Below, piece by piece: positions 37,170 to 48,305 of a stretch of DNA of 64,000 bases (positions are counted from its first letter, which is position 1; each line of letters opens with the position of its first letter). A program made the translations under genes and the position numbers. The notes below the pieces were generated by a model. The model was not told the DNA's origin. It searched no databases and saw only the letters and a list, made by a program, of their open reading frames with translations. This stretch comes from Heterodera schachtii (Eukaryota > Nematoda > Chromadorea > Rhabditida > Heteroderidae): the NCBI GenBank assembly GCA_023374025.1, contig SIJG01000005.1, forward strand, positions 2,005,850 through 2,069,849, read 5' to 3'.

Positions 37170-40050
37170 TCAGATCAGCATCCGATCAAATTCCATCGGC
37201 TCAATTTGACGGTTCCCATTGATGTCCATGTGGCCAAACCAGGCGTTGTTCTTGGCCAAATGGTTAGCCGAAGTGCCATTCTTTGTGTCCACCAAATATG
37301 CAATGGCTTCCTTCATCGAAATTGTGCCGCTTTTGTCCGCATCGATCTAATTAAATAAATATCTAATGTAAAAGTAAAAAAACAATTGAGTAATGTATTT
37401 GTGATTCATTTTTTCAGCCTTGAAATCCCAAAAATAAAACGACCGACTCTCTTGACGTTTTAATCCCAAGAAATTTCAAATTTTCAATTTTCACTATTTT
37501 ACACATTTTTTTTTGCAGTTTATAATCCTTTAATAATATAATTGATCACGATGCAATTAATTCGTATATATTACCGTATCAAATTTTTGTCGCGAATGTT
37601 TCACCTCCTCCAATGGATGCACAAATGTTGAGTTACCGCCAGCCCTAACAAAATGAGTTAAATGAGAATAATGAGAATGTTAATTGAATATATATTATTT
37701 GATATTATCTAAAGACCACCCCCTCAATTATATTAAATTAATTTTTTCTATACTTTCGTAGTCCTGAAGAAGCTAAAAACAATGCTTTTGCTTAAGGTGA
37801 AGCTTTTATGATTGAGTTTCTATGCATATTTTCCATATTTTTTCAATATTCAAAATTAGGTCCATATGTAAATCCATATTTGCGCATGGTTTTGGCATTA
37901 CAATGTCTAATATCCTCAAGTGTCGGGTCATTTGAGAGCCAAATCCTCAAAGGTTGGGACCTCAAATTTTAAACTCTCAAAGGTCGAAATTACCTTAAAT
38001 ATAGTGAACTCAAATGTCTAATTCTCATACCTATTTCTAGGGCTAATATTTTTAAGATTTAATAGCCAAAAAACTATTTTATTTTAAAAAAAAACTTGAA
38101 AAACCTATTTTAACCTTTTTCAACGTTTTGCCCAAAATTGATTAACAAAAATACAATAAAACGCAAAATATACCCCAAGGAATCGACCCCAAAAATTTCA
38201 GAAAATATATCCCTAAGAAATGAAAAATTTCTCAAAAATTCATATAAAAGATTTACTTATTTATTTTCTTGACAGGTTATTTTAAAAATTATTTATCTCT
38301 ATTCTGATTTTAGCTAATTTTGTTACTTTTTTGAATAAATTTTGTCATTTTACACCCCTAAAAGTTTTTTAATGCCTATTTTCCATTGTTTATTGCCTAT
38401 TTTTTTTGGGGGGGGGGGGGGTGGGGTTTACGACCTAAAGCCTATAAGTTTTAGAGCTAAACATAAGGCCTACCTATGTATCAGGGGTGTGACTTGTCTC
38501 AGAAAAGACGAGAGCGAGAGTTTGGCGAGAGGCGAGAGTCCCCAAAAAGACGAGAGCGAGAGTTTGGCAAGAGGCGAGAGTCCCTCAAAACACGAGAGTT
38601 TGACGAGAGGCGAGAGTCCCCAAAAAGACGAGAGGCGAGAGTTTTTCAATTTTTTCTGTAGCCTTATTTTTTTATTTAAAAAACTTCAAAATCGTATATT
38701 AAATTAGGGTTATGGGCCCGGGTATTTGGGCAAATACCGGGTCAGGGTATTGCCGAAGAAAAGCCGGGTCAGGGCTCTAGCTTTTAAACCGAGTCCAGGT
38801 CCTGAAAAATCTTTAAATATTTTCATGAAAATAAAATAAATATTTTCATGAAAAATTTTTATTTTACAAACAAACTTTATTATTTGTCCATTTTTTGCCA
38901 TTCAAACCACCTTTTTTTGCGGTACGTTTTTTAAAACTTCGGGGACAGTTGGGGTCGGGCGGTGCCTGTAGGCGCCGCCGAAAAAATTTTGAAAATTGAC
39001 TTCGGATTTGTTAACAGATTTTATTCAAAAAATGATCAAAGTTTTGGTTAAATTTGCGCTTTTTAGGCTGTTTAAAAAAATAAAAAACAATAATTTTTAA
39101 GTCGAAATAATTTTTTATTAATTAAATTTCAATTGAAATAATGTAAAGAAAATATAAAAAAAATTTATGTTCAGTTGGGGAATTGAACCCAAGAGAAAAA
39201 TAATGAAAGGCAGAAGGTCTAGCCACCAGACCACATTTGAATTGGAACTATTCAAAAAAAGGAGAAGAATTAAGAAAGGAGAGAAAGAGATTTATGATTT
39301 TTTTCGCGTAAATTAGAAAATTTTTCTGACTGCTCAAAAGTTCAATCTTTAGGGGGTGTATTTTCAACTCTCGCCTCTCGTCCCAAAAAACGAGAGACGA
39401 GAGGCGAGAGTACCAAAAATGGCGAGAGTTGGCGAGAGGCGAGAGACGAGAGGCGAGAGTTGTCCCACCCCTGCTATGTATATCTAATCCATCCCCCCCC
39501 CCCAAATTTTGGGTAATCCTCAAATACGAAAAATCTCAAATTTCGGGCGTTCAAATGTCAAATACCGCATGCTTCTCTATCCGTACTGTACCTGCTGCTT
39601 ACGAGACGCGCATTCGGCTTGTTGTTCTCCGGGCACCCGCCCTCTCCGTCCTTACGGCAATTTTGGCACCCTTGCGGACAGTCTTTGGCATACTGTTTCT
39701 CGCAACAGTAGTAACAGCTGCACGACACATACAATGAACAGTATTCCTTGGATTGGTCCTTGTGGAAGAAATCATATGCGCAGGCCACACAGTTATTGCC
39801 GAAAATGTTGCACTTTGGGTCCGGCAGAATCCGATTACAACTAAAAAAATTAACAAATTACGGCCAAAACTCCCATAGCAACACCCTGCTTCAAAAAATC
39901 CTATATTTGAACATGGAAATGCCTGAAAAAAGAAAGAAAATTTTAATTAAGCATCGCTAATTAGAGCATTGGTTGGCTTACTCGTTGGACAATATGCGCA
40001 AGAAAAACGACAGTGACGAGCAGCAAAGGCAAAGGCGTGAAAAATATCAT
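37170..40050 (-). CDS. secreted Cys-rich / EF-hand protein, copy 5
   Basis: Exons are 39982-40050, 39885-39922, 39592-39840, 37575-37644 and 37170-37346. They total 603 nt and encode 200 aa in phase. The signal peptide is MIFFTPLPLLLVTVVFLAH. Read-through between exons 2 and 3, as in copy 4, is out of frame here because one base is missing. The 44-nt intron 39841-39884 (donor gtgttg, acceptor ttttttag) restores the frame and removes the GCCY motif, leaving 14 cysteines. The EF loops DADKSGTISMKE and DINGNRQIEPME are intact. Intron 3 is 1.95 kb and holds a 992-bp foldback element. If the short intron is not used, the copy is a pseudogene. Confidence 0.65.
38482..39473. mobile_element. hAT-like foldback element K in copy 5
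   Basis: The 992-bp element starts caggggtgtgac and ends with gtcccacccctg. It is bounded by exact 8-bp copies of ctatgtat (38474-38481 and 39474-39481). The arms repeat gacgagaggcgagagt. Nested inside are gggcccgggta-type repeats, a hairpin motif (38955) and a tRNA-like segment (39175-39240). Confidence 0.85.
39175..39240 (-). other. tRNA-like A/B boxes in loop of element K
   Basis: The minus strand reads TGGTCTGGTGGCTAGACC (A-box-like) and about 25 nt later GGGTTCAATTCCCC (B-box and T-stem-like). The acceptor ends do not pair well. The layout is the same as in element H. Confidence 0.5.
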
Positions 40051-40580
40051 CGTGAAAAACGAATTTTCTACCTTTTGTTCGACCTAGGGTTAGGCATTAG
40101 GGAGTGGTCAAAATGGATGTTCGGTTCGTGATCACTAATCAGCAACCCCGAAGCCCACGAAAACACTTTTTGCTACTTTCTATATATGACAAAAAAAAAA
40201 TTTAATTTAGAATCCCAGGGTTGTGCAAGAATTTCATTTTGGTTCCTAATTAATGACCCTATTTTGCCATTCTTTTGTAATTGTTTTCGTCATACAAAAA
40301 ATTTTCGTTAGTTTTTCATTTCTTAATTTTTTTCGTTTCTCTGTCGTTTGAGTTTTGTTTTCGAAAAACATTTCTTTGATTTGGCAAACATGGATGAATC
40401 TGCCTGCATATTCCGAGGTTATTTATTAACAAAAATCGCCATTCATCAAAAAAATTATTTAAAAACAATTAATTTTATACATATATAATTAATTTTTTGC
40501 TTAATAATTTTTTAAAAATTTATTTAGGAGGATTTGCTGGTAACTTCAAGACCAATGAATTCATTTTGTTGGTTTTGTTG

Positions 40581-40592
40581 GATATATTTATA
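40581..40592 (-). promoter_or_regulatory. TATA box block of copy 5
   Basis: The minus strand reads TTTATGTGTATAAATATA, as in copy 4, but about 535 nt from the start. A cagggttgtgcaagaatttc MITE start lies in between at about 40217. Confidence 0.4.
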
Positions 40593-41103
40593 CACATAAA
40601 TTTGGGGTAGAATAGAATAATAAAATTGGATTATTAATGGCATCCATTTTCAAAATAATTTTGCTTGGATGTTTATTTGCGTCTGTTTTTATGTACACTA
40701 AATTATTAAATATATTCACCACAAACGCCCAAAATTATTCAATGCAAAGTCTAAAAGCACAAATAAATGAGAAGCAAAAATTAATTCAGCGACAGCAAAA
40801 CAAAATTTTCTAAAATATGTATTAAATTTCAAATGGGCGAATTATTTTTAAACTTGCCAAAAGCCAATCATTAGAAGAAAGTCTCTGTCTCGAAAATGGA
40901 AAACCGAGACCGAAAAAATGACGAGACCAAAAAATCCGAGACTTTTCTTGAGCCGAGATTCTGAACTCTCGAGCATCACTAGTGAACAGTCGGACGACGG
41001 ACTTGGAATGGGATCAAGCGTTGTTTTTTCAGAACTTCGCTATCCAGAGCCATTCGCTAATGATATGATTGGAATTGATGAAAAAATTTAAGGGGTAATT
41101 CGG

Positions 41104-41220
41104 ACGGTGACTGTCACGAAATTTCGTTTCATTTCGTCTTACATTTTCGGCACTCTTTATTTTACCGAATTTTAATCATTTAATTTACTGTTAATTTATT
41201 TTTTAATTTTCGTGCAGCCC
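41104..41220. mobile_element. 117-bp MITE with 8-bp TSD
   Basis: Exact taattcgg copies flank it (41096-41103 and 41221-41228). The right end complements gggctgcacgaaaatt, and the left end contains gtgactgtcacgaaatttcg. It belongs to the cagggctgtgcaaaatttcg family. Confidence 0.7.
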
Positions 41221-42061
41221 TAATTCGGCCGCTTCGTGCCCGGTTCTAATTGCAGTATCGGCTGTTACGGAATTTTTTGGTTTGCCCGTTTCCCAAAATA
41301 ATCCGCCCCCTCCTAAGTTTTTAAGTTGGAGGATGCCTAATATGGAAAAAAATCCAGCAGACTTCTATCAATAACTCAATAATTTTGTATAGTTTGACGA
41401 ACTCTATCAAAATTTTTCAATTTTTTGAATTTTATTCCAGAAAAAACGGGGAATGACATCGTTGGATTTTCTATCATCAGTGATTCTACGGGCAGGGGCC
41501 GGGTCAGGTCAAAACCGTTTTGTTGATATTTTTTTATATTTTTTGGTTTTATTTTTAAATTTAATAAAACTTTTTTTATGTTATTTAAAAATAATGTCAA
41601 ATAGGAGTAGTGATGGAAGACAATTAAAAAAATTTTAAGAAATTTATAGTTTAAATGGCGCTGCCGCGAAAATTTTTGAAATTTACTTCTGAGTTTTAAC
41701 CGATTTTGTTGAAAAATAATTAATTATCTGTGATTTTAGAATTATAAAAAAAAATTCTGCTTATATGTTAAAAGAAAAGTTTGAACTGAAAAGAAAAGGA
41801 AATGCATCAAATGCATCAAACAGATAACCATTAGACAATAGAAGCGATAAATAATTAATTCCCTTTACAATAAATATTAAATTAATTTTTTTTAATTTTT
41901 TCTTAACACAACTTTGGTCAATATTTTGACTTAGACCCCCATTCTACCAATCTATTTTGGTACCCGGTTATACCCGGCATAAGCATGTTTCAAATTTTTT
42001 ATGGCGAAGTTTAATTTTTTTTAAAAGCTAATTAAAAACATTAAAAAAGGAGGGCGACGCA

Positions 42062-42158
42062 GCTCGGTCTTGACCCATTTGAACAGAAGGCAAGCGGAAT
42101 TGAAATCATAAGCTTTATCGAGGCACAAACAACAGCTTTACCAACTGCGCTACGCCGC
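42062..42158 (-). other. tRNA-like sequence with paired acceptor ends
   Basis: On the minus strand GGCGGCG at the 5' end can pair with CGTCGCC at the 3' end (one G-U). TAGCGCAGTTGGTAAAGC is a good A box, and GTTCAAAT lies where a B box would be. At about 97 nt and without a clean T arm, it is not a standard tRNA. It could be a tRNA pseudogene, an intron-containing degenerate tRNA or a SINE head. Confidence 0.4.
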
Positions 42159-42554
42159 CAGTACGAGGAAATGTGTATAAAATGCGAAAAGGAAATATTT
42201 TTTATGTTTTATGTTAAGCCGAATAATGTAGTCATGCTACATTTCGTCCATTTTTTCAATAAAAGAGGCCAAACAAAAGCCAATACACGTTGTCGATAAA
42301 TAAAAAGCATTTTGAATTGTATTTAATAGTTTTCTTTAAAGATTTTCCAGTTTTCCACATTTTTCGAATTATTTTTACCAAATTTTCATCTTTCACCGTG
42401 TGGCCCGCCGTGATTTTTCGGTATTCCCGCCCCGGATTATTTTGGCAAAATGCCATCCCAGCATGGCTGTCGAGAAATACTTGGCTAATTTTCGGCATTT
42501 AATAACAACTTAAATCCCATACACTTTCAATTTTGCGTAGGAAAGTTTAATTAC

Positions 42555-43014
42555 TAGGGCTTTGAATTTTAGGTTTTATCGAAGAAAGAACCTCAAAAAA
42601 CGCATTTCTGCGTTGAAATTTTTCGATTTGGATCTCACTATCGGTCACTAGAAGTCACTATTTTGGCAGTTTGTCACTAAAATAGTGAAAATTCACTATT
42701 TTGGCATTTTGTCACTATTTTTTTCATTATTTCTACATTTTTTGGAAAATTTGTCAATAAAAACGAAAATTACACCCCTAAGAAACGATTTAAAATTTCA
42801 AAAAAAATACACCCCTAAAAATCGACCCAAAAATTTTTAAAATACACTCTTAAAAAACGAAAAAATTTTTCAAAAATTTATTTTCTTGGCAAGAATTTTT
42901 TTATTTTAAAAATTATTTTTTAGATACTGGATTTTTTGCCTTTAAAAATCCCAGTTCTATTCATTTGCAACAGCAACAATTCGAGATTTTTGGTCACTAA
43001 AATTCACAGCCCTA
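42555..43014. mobile_element. MITE, TAGGGCTTTGAATTTTAG ends
   Basis: The 460-bp element has ends tagggctttgaattttag and, inverted, tagggctgtgaattttag. Exact 8-bp copies of ttaattac lie at 42547-42554 and 43015-43022. The interior repeats gtcactattttggc. It is hAT-like by duplication length. Confidence 0.85.
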
Positions 43015-43184
43015 TTAATTACAAATGGACTAAAAATTATGAATCAAAATTATATAAAATATGGAAATGTTTATATGTAAATGTATCCGCTTCTTTGGCC
43101 TAGAAGGCTTTATTTTGTAAAATTTATAGGTGCTATTGAAACTTAAAATTTACAGTAATCTGGCTAATGATTTTATTTAATTAG

Positions 43185-43876
43185 TAGGGTTATAAATTAT
43201 ATGGACTAAAAAACGCAAAATATGGACATAAAATATGGACTAAAAAAGTCCGAAATATGGACTAAAAAGCTCAAAAATGGCCAAATATGGACCAAAATAT
43301 GGACTTAAAAACTGCCAAAATATATCGTTTAAAGCCAAAAAAATTCCGAAAAATGTATTTATATTCAATATTTGGTAAAACAGACTTAAAAATATGCTAA
43401 AAACTTGCACAAAAATGGATTTAACATTTAAAAATTTCAATTTTTATTAAATTCTAGTTTCACAATTATAAATCAAATACTATCAAAATTTTTGTAATAA
43501 TCTCATACTGTTTGCAGCAAAAATTTTCTGAAGTGGACTAAAATAGCTAAAAAAAATTCTGAAATTTCGAAAAAATTCTCTTTTTAGGGGTCTATTTTTT
43601 AAAAATGTTAAAAAAGTCAATCTTTAGGGGTGTAATTTTTGATTTTTTTTTCATTTTTCTTGTGAAATTTTGCCAAAAATGGCCGAAATATGGACTAAAA
43701 AGGCAAAAATGGCGAAATTTGGATTTATTCTCAAAAACCCCCAAAATATGGATTTATATGGACTAAAAACTTTCTCCAAATCAAAAAATTTTAACGTAGA
43801 AATGCTATTTTTGAGCCCCTTTCTTCATAGCATATGCGCAGAAAAAATATGTTAATCCATATAATTTATAACCCTA
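43185..43876. mobile_element. MITE, TAGGGTTATAAATTATATGGA ends
   Basis: The 692-bp element has perfect inverted ends of about 20 bp. Exact 8-bp copies of ttaattag lie at 43177-43184 and 43877-43884. The interior is full of aaatatggactaaaaa repeats. There is no coding sequence. Confidence 0.9.
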
Positions 43877-44434
43877 TTAATTAGGTAAACTTAAATTGCA
43901 TATTTTTGATTTTTGCACATTTTGAAACGCCCAAATAATAAAATTAAAATATTTTTTTTTGGAGAATTTTTCTAACAATTTCGGAAGTCCGGCGGTGATG
44001 AAAGGTGCCGCCGGGGAAATTTTAAAAAATTTGAGTTTCACTAAAAATGACCAAAATTTTGCATTTTTAGCTATGGTGGTTTTAGGCGTCACCGGGTGAA
44101 AAGTTCAAATTTTGGCCCTATTTTTAAATAAAACCTTAATCTTCATAATATGATTTTTTGATTTTTTATTTTAAAATAAAGGAGCACACTTTGAAAATGT
44201 TTAGAAATTTTGGCCATTGAATTTCGTATTACGGTTTTCGACAAAACATTTTGTGCATCGGAGTCATGGTTTCCGTTTTCCTAAATTTAAGTTCGACGCT
44301 TCATGGATTAATGCAGGTTTATGTACAAATGTCAAACATATATTTATCAAAATAATTAAAAGAAATCGCAAATGAATTTCAAAATTTCGGAGTTCGGATC
44401 GATAGACTTTGAATCCGCCGAAAATGGAGGGCAT

Positions 44435-44698
44435 TTAAAAAAAGTAAAACAAAAAGAAGGGAACAGATAAAAGCAAGGCAAAAAGAGATGGACCACAGCT
44501 GAGTGCTTTGCCACCGCTGATCACTTTCATGGTCAATGCTGGCTCATGCACGGCACTTTTGCCATCGCTGATTACTTTCATTGACTTATCCAAGGCACTT
44601 TTGTCATCACGGATCACCTTCTTCGTTGATGATGACTCATCCACGGCAATCCCTTTATTGGTTAAAAAATCATTCTTAGATTTTGAACCGAAGTTCAA
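44435..44698 (-). CDS. small ORF with internal repeats and hydrophobic C-terminus
   Basis: The frame is open upstream of the first Met. It contains the imperfect repeat KVIxDxKSA three to four times and ends in a hydrophobic run, SLFALLLSVPFFLFYFF. Such a tail could be a membrane anchor or a GPI signal. It follows the zinc-knuckle-like gene on the same strand and could be its last exon. I could not join the two in phase. Function is unknown. Confidence 0.35.
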   Translation of the reverse strand: MNFGSKSKNDFLTNKGIAVDESSSTKKVIRDDKSALDKSMKVISDGKSAVHEPALTMKVISGGKALSCGPSLFALLLSVPFFLFYFF

Positions 44699-44821
44699 AT
44701 CCGGTTTTTCATGAACACCGCGCTTTGGGTTTTTTGGTTATCCAGGAAAATAATCCGATTGGCAAATTTCCTTAAAATGACAACCAGATTCCGTACTCAC
44801 AGAAAACATAATTTTCATGCT

Positions 44822-45676
44822 TTATTGATTACCTTTTGCTTCGTTATCCGCATTTTTAATTGCTTCCTGCTGCTGATGGCCTCTTTTAGCCGCCATTTCC
44901 GTTGATTTCCCATCCAATTTTGTCTCAGAAAACAGCACATTTTCGTCCAGCATCGGCTGGTCCAATGTGTCCCCAATGAATTTGGTGGCACGGCATTTGT
45001 TTCCTCTCTCCGGGGCCATGTGCCCAATTCTGCCGCATCCCTCGCAACTGACCGCACTCACTTTCATGTACGGGGAGCGAATGCCGAACGGCCCCGAATC
45101 GAACGGGTGCCAATAGCTAACGGTTGGGTTGTCCACGCTTTTGAGGCGCCCACCGTACAGCTCCAAATAGACATGGCACGCTGATTGTACGATAAATTAA
45201 GTGTATGAGAAATTCATTTTTCGAGAACCAAAAGTCGAGGATGACTACCGAGCGGAAGTCGAGAAATTCTTGACTTGAGGGTCGAGAAAATTTTGAAAAA
45301 TTCATCATCGACTGGGCAATTTTCAGTTTTTTTTTTTGAAATAAGAACCTAGGTTCAAAGTCGAGAAATTTCTCAAAATCTACCGCCAGTCAGAAAGACT
45401 CTCGCATACAATGATAAAATCATTAATTATTCTCAAATTGTGCCCACATTTACCGTCTTCCTCCGCCTTCGCTGCCGCCGGGTCACAGTACGGCTGCACC
45501 TCCACATACGTTGGCACCTCCGTCGACGGCACAAAGCACTCGCCGTTTTCATTACAAGCGCAAAAATTCTCCATTCCGCCCACCATTTTATTCCCGCAAA
45601 GCACACGAATTGCCTTGAACAAATTGACAAATTTTTCTGGGTCATCAAATTTTTTAGAACGCTCCAATGGAAACAT
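44822..45676 (-). CDS. Cys-rich protein with zinc-knuckle-like motif
   Basis: Exon 45454-45676 starts MFPLERSKKFDDPEKFVNLF and has FCACNENGECFVPSTE and a CDPAAAK end. A 273-nt intron (donor ggtaaat, acceptor caatcag) joins in phase to exon 44822-45180, which begins CHVYLELYGGRLKSVD. This exon carries SCEGCGRIGHMAPERGNKC and ends in a charged Gln-rich tail and a stop. C-x2-C-x4-H-x8-C resembles a CCHC knuckle with a long last spacing. The start may lie further upstream, since an acceptor-like aattaaag precedes the Met by 10 nt. I do not recognise the family. The total is 193 aa if complete. Confidence 0.5.
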
Positions 45677-45984
45677 TTTTGATGAGCTTTAATTGCAGAT
45701 TTTGTGCTCAAAAAGATAGGTTTTTTTAATTTATGAAAAAAATTCCATGGGATTGATAAACCAAAATTGCTAGAAAAATGCTCCAATTTATTTCAAAAAC
45801 GTATATATTTTCCGCACTGGGACATTTGCGGACAATTTTGGAAACTTTTTGAATTATGTAATGGAGAGTGTAAAATCTGGTGCCCAAAAATGTCTGAAAT
45901 CGGAATTTAGTGAAGCTGGTGTCCAGCATTTATATAAAATCCTGTTAATTTTGAAATTGTAAATAAATTTTGTTGCGATTAAGC

Positions 45985-46916
45985 CGTGCCAGGTGATTTC
46001 GACAGTGGTTGATTTCGACAGTAAACTATTTCGCTTTTTTTCACTGTCTGCGCGTGATTTCGACAGCGAGTGAATTCGACAATAAGTGATTTCGACAGTA
46101 TCAGAAAAATTGTGAATTCGACAGTGAGTGATTTCGACAGTACCGATAATTTTTTAAAAACACGAGTATATGAAAAATTGGAGCCTAAATAAAGTGATAT
46201 GAGCACGCTCAAAGATAAATCAAAGAATCACGGTTTTCAAAATCTTCGACGGGGCTGTGGGCTCGTGATTTTGCTCTCCCTGTCACCATTCCTTTATAAT
46301 TTTTACAATTTCAACCAGGTATAATTTTTTATATACAAGTCGTAGCCCTACCATTTAAGAAAATTCGGTATTAAATATTGTGCTTGTTAAAATGGGCTTA
46401 TCGAAATTTTCCTTGGAAATTTTCCCAACCTCCTAGGGTTTTTCCGAATCCACTATTTTCAACGTTTTATGTCTCCCGATCACTATGAAGGAGTGATCTG
46501 ATTAAGTTAATGTAAAAGAATTTTTCATCAGGATAAAAATATAAGCAAATGTGAATAATCTCAGATTTTTAAATGATCTATAAGTCGGTTTTTCATGTTT
46601 TAGTCAAGACTTTTCAAATAATCAGCAAAATTTCAGTCGATTAAATTTTTATTTAATCATATGACTCAAGATTCTTGAGTCAAACTTTTTTTCCATCTCT
46701 GTATCACTTCATTTTAGGCTCCAATTTTTCATATACTCGTGTTTTTAAAAAATTATCGGTACTGTCGAAATCACTCACTGTCGAATTCACAATTTTTCTG
46801 ATACTGTCGAAATCACTTATTGTCGAATTCACTCGCTGTCGAAATCACGCGCAGACAGTGAAAAAAAGCGAAATAGTTTACTGTCGAAATCAACCACTGT
46901 CGAAATCACCTGGCAC
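45985..46916. mobile_element. foldback element E, 9-bp TSD
   Basis: The 932-bp element lies between exact cgattaagc copies (45976-45984 and 46917-46925). The arms are about 205 bp, nearly perfect, built of gtgatttcgacagt units, and start gtgccaggtgatttcgacag. Both arms therefore give the same open frame in opposite directions (45979-46212 minus, 46675-46923 plus), which is not a gene. The loop holds the dispersed repeat also found near 2930 and 29490. Confidence 0.9.
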
Positions 46917-47191
46917 CGATTAAGCATATCTCAAAAAATTTAAAATTGTTTCTTTTAATCAGAAATTTAGAAGAAACGTACTAACGGGGCCAAAGTCTTT
47001 CACTCCATCTTTTCAGAAATTTTTAATTTTTTTCCTAAAAATGTCGGCAAATATCCGTAAGGCATATTTTCTCCTAATTTTAGGCAAATTTTCAAACAAA
47101 ATTATTATTATTATTGTTCAGATTTTTAAATAATGTCAAATATTCAAATTAATTTTCATTTTCATTTCAGTGCCGAAAAATTGCCCCCTGT

Positions 47192-47944
47192 CTAATTATG
47201 GCCAAATAGTGGCACTATCACACTCGCCTCGGGCTCGTAATTGCTTGGCCCCCGCTGACTCTCGTAAAACACTTTTATCAGCGAACTTTTTGCGCCAACG
47301 GCCAAACTTTCGTCCTCACAATTTTGGAAGCCTTGAACAAAACACATTAGTTTGACAAGCTTTAATGTTTGCAATTTAATAACACCTAAAGCTGCTCGGC
47401 TTCGTTGAAAGTTCGAAGTTCGTAGGCTTTGGCCAAAATCACTCCTCTCAATGCCTTCAACCACAAAAGCAATTCCATTCTTTGGTGGCCCGTTATTTTT
47501 CTTGTCAGCTTTCTTTACATTGTTCTACAAAAGTTTATTGATATTGTTATTTTTTTATCTTGAGTCTCGGGAGCATCTCGGTCTCAAGATAAATTCTCGA
47601 CTTTGACTTTCGGGATTAATTCTCGGAATCTTGAGATCATTTCTCGGTCTAGGGATCACTTATCGGTTTCTGGACCAATTCTCGGTTTCGAGAACTCTTG
47701 ACTTTTAAGACTAATTATTGGTTTGACTGGCACTGAAATCACATTAAAGGAACTTTACCGACAATTACTACCCTATGCTTATAATTTTTTTTATTATTAA
47801 AATTATTTAATTATCACCCACCGCCAAGTTTACTGATGGTAAAGTCAGGTTACTGTCGTCGTCATTGCTTTTGCTCTGCGGTTCGTTTACTGTAGCACAA
47901 TGTGCGGAAATTAATAAAGACAATAAGCACAGGTATATTCGCAT
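47192..47944 (-). CDS. small secreted protein, unknown
   Basis: Exons 47822-47944, 47386-47524 and 47192-47331 join in phase to 402 nt, encoding 133 aa. The start MRIYLCLLSLLISAHCATVN is a classic signal peptide with a likely cut after HCA. Then come an acidic Asn/Asp stretch and a Lys-rich segment. The rest reads NGIAFVVEGIERSDFG and FQNCEDESLAVGAK, ending LFGHN. The last intron is 54 nt, so keeping it would add 18 residues without a frameshift. No domain is recognised. It is transcribed in the same direction as the neighbouring Cys-rich gene. Confidence 0.5.
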
Positions 47945-48297
47945 ACTAAATTTTGTCTTTTTATTTCTATATAACAATTTTATTATTTATAAATTTTAAA
48001 TCTTATTCGACAGAATTCATTTTCTAAAAATTGGCGAGAATTTTGAAAATGAAATTTTAATTTATTTGAATACAGAAAGTTATTGTACTAAATTCGGTAT
48101 TTTCCAAATCAATTTTTTATAAAAAAAATTAAACATAATGCATACATAATTATAATCAAATAATCATTATAAATAAGATTATAAATAAAAAAGAATATGG
48201 AAATAAATTAAAAAAGAATATGGAAATAAATTAAATTATACAAATGGATTTGTAAGCTTTCAAATCAATTCACACATTATATTATGATTCACATTAT
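47945..48297. other. upstream region, no gene seen
   Basis: Very AT-rich sequence that would contain the promoter of the secreted gene. No clear TATA block or element border was found. Confidence 0.4.
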
Positions 48298-48305
48298 GTT
48301 ATGAT

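Larger units (their letters stand above)
40600..42554. other. intergenic with small elements
   Basis: The family flank and ctcgag patch end near 40980. A short MITE (41104-41220) follows. From about 41480 to 41985 there is a stretch with gggccgggtcaggtc and tacccggttatacccggc, related to elements H and K but without clear ends. The tRNA-like sequence at 42062-42158 is described separately. No gene is seen. Confidence 0.5.

Noticed and set aside
45979..46923. Identical 77-82 aa frames on both strands
   Set aside because: They are the two arms of inverted-repeat element E, so the match is structural and not a pair of genes.
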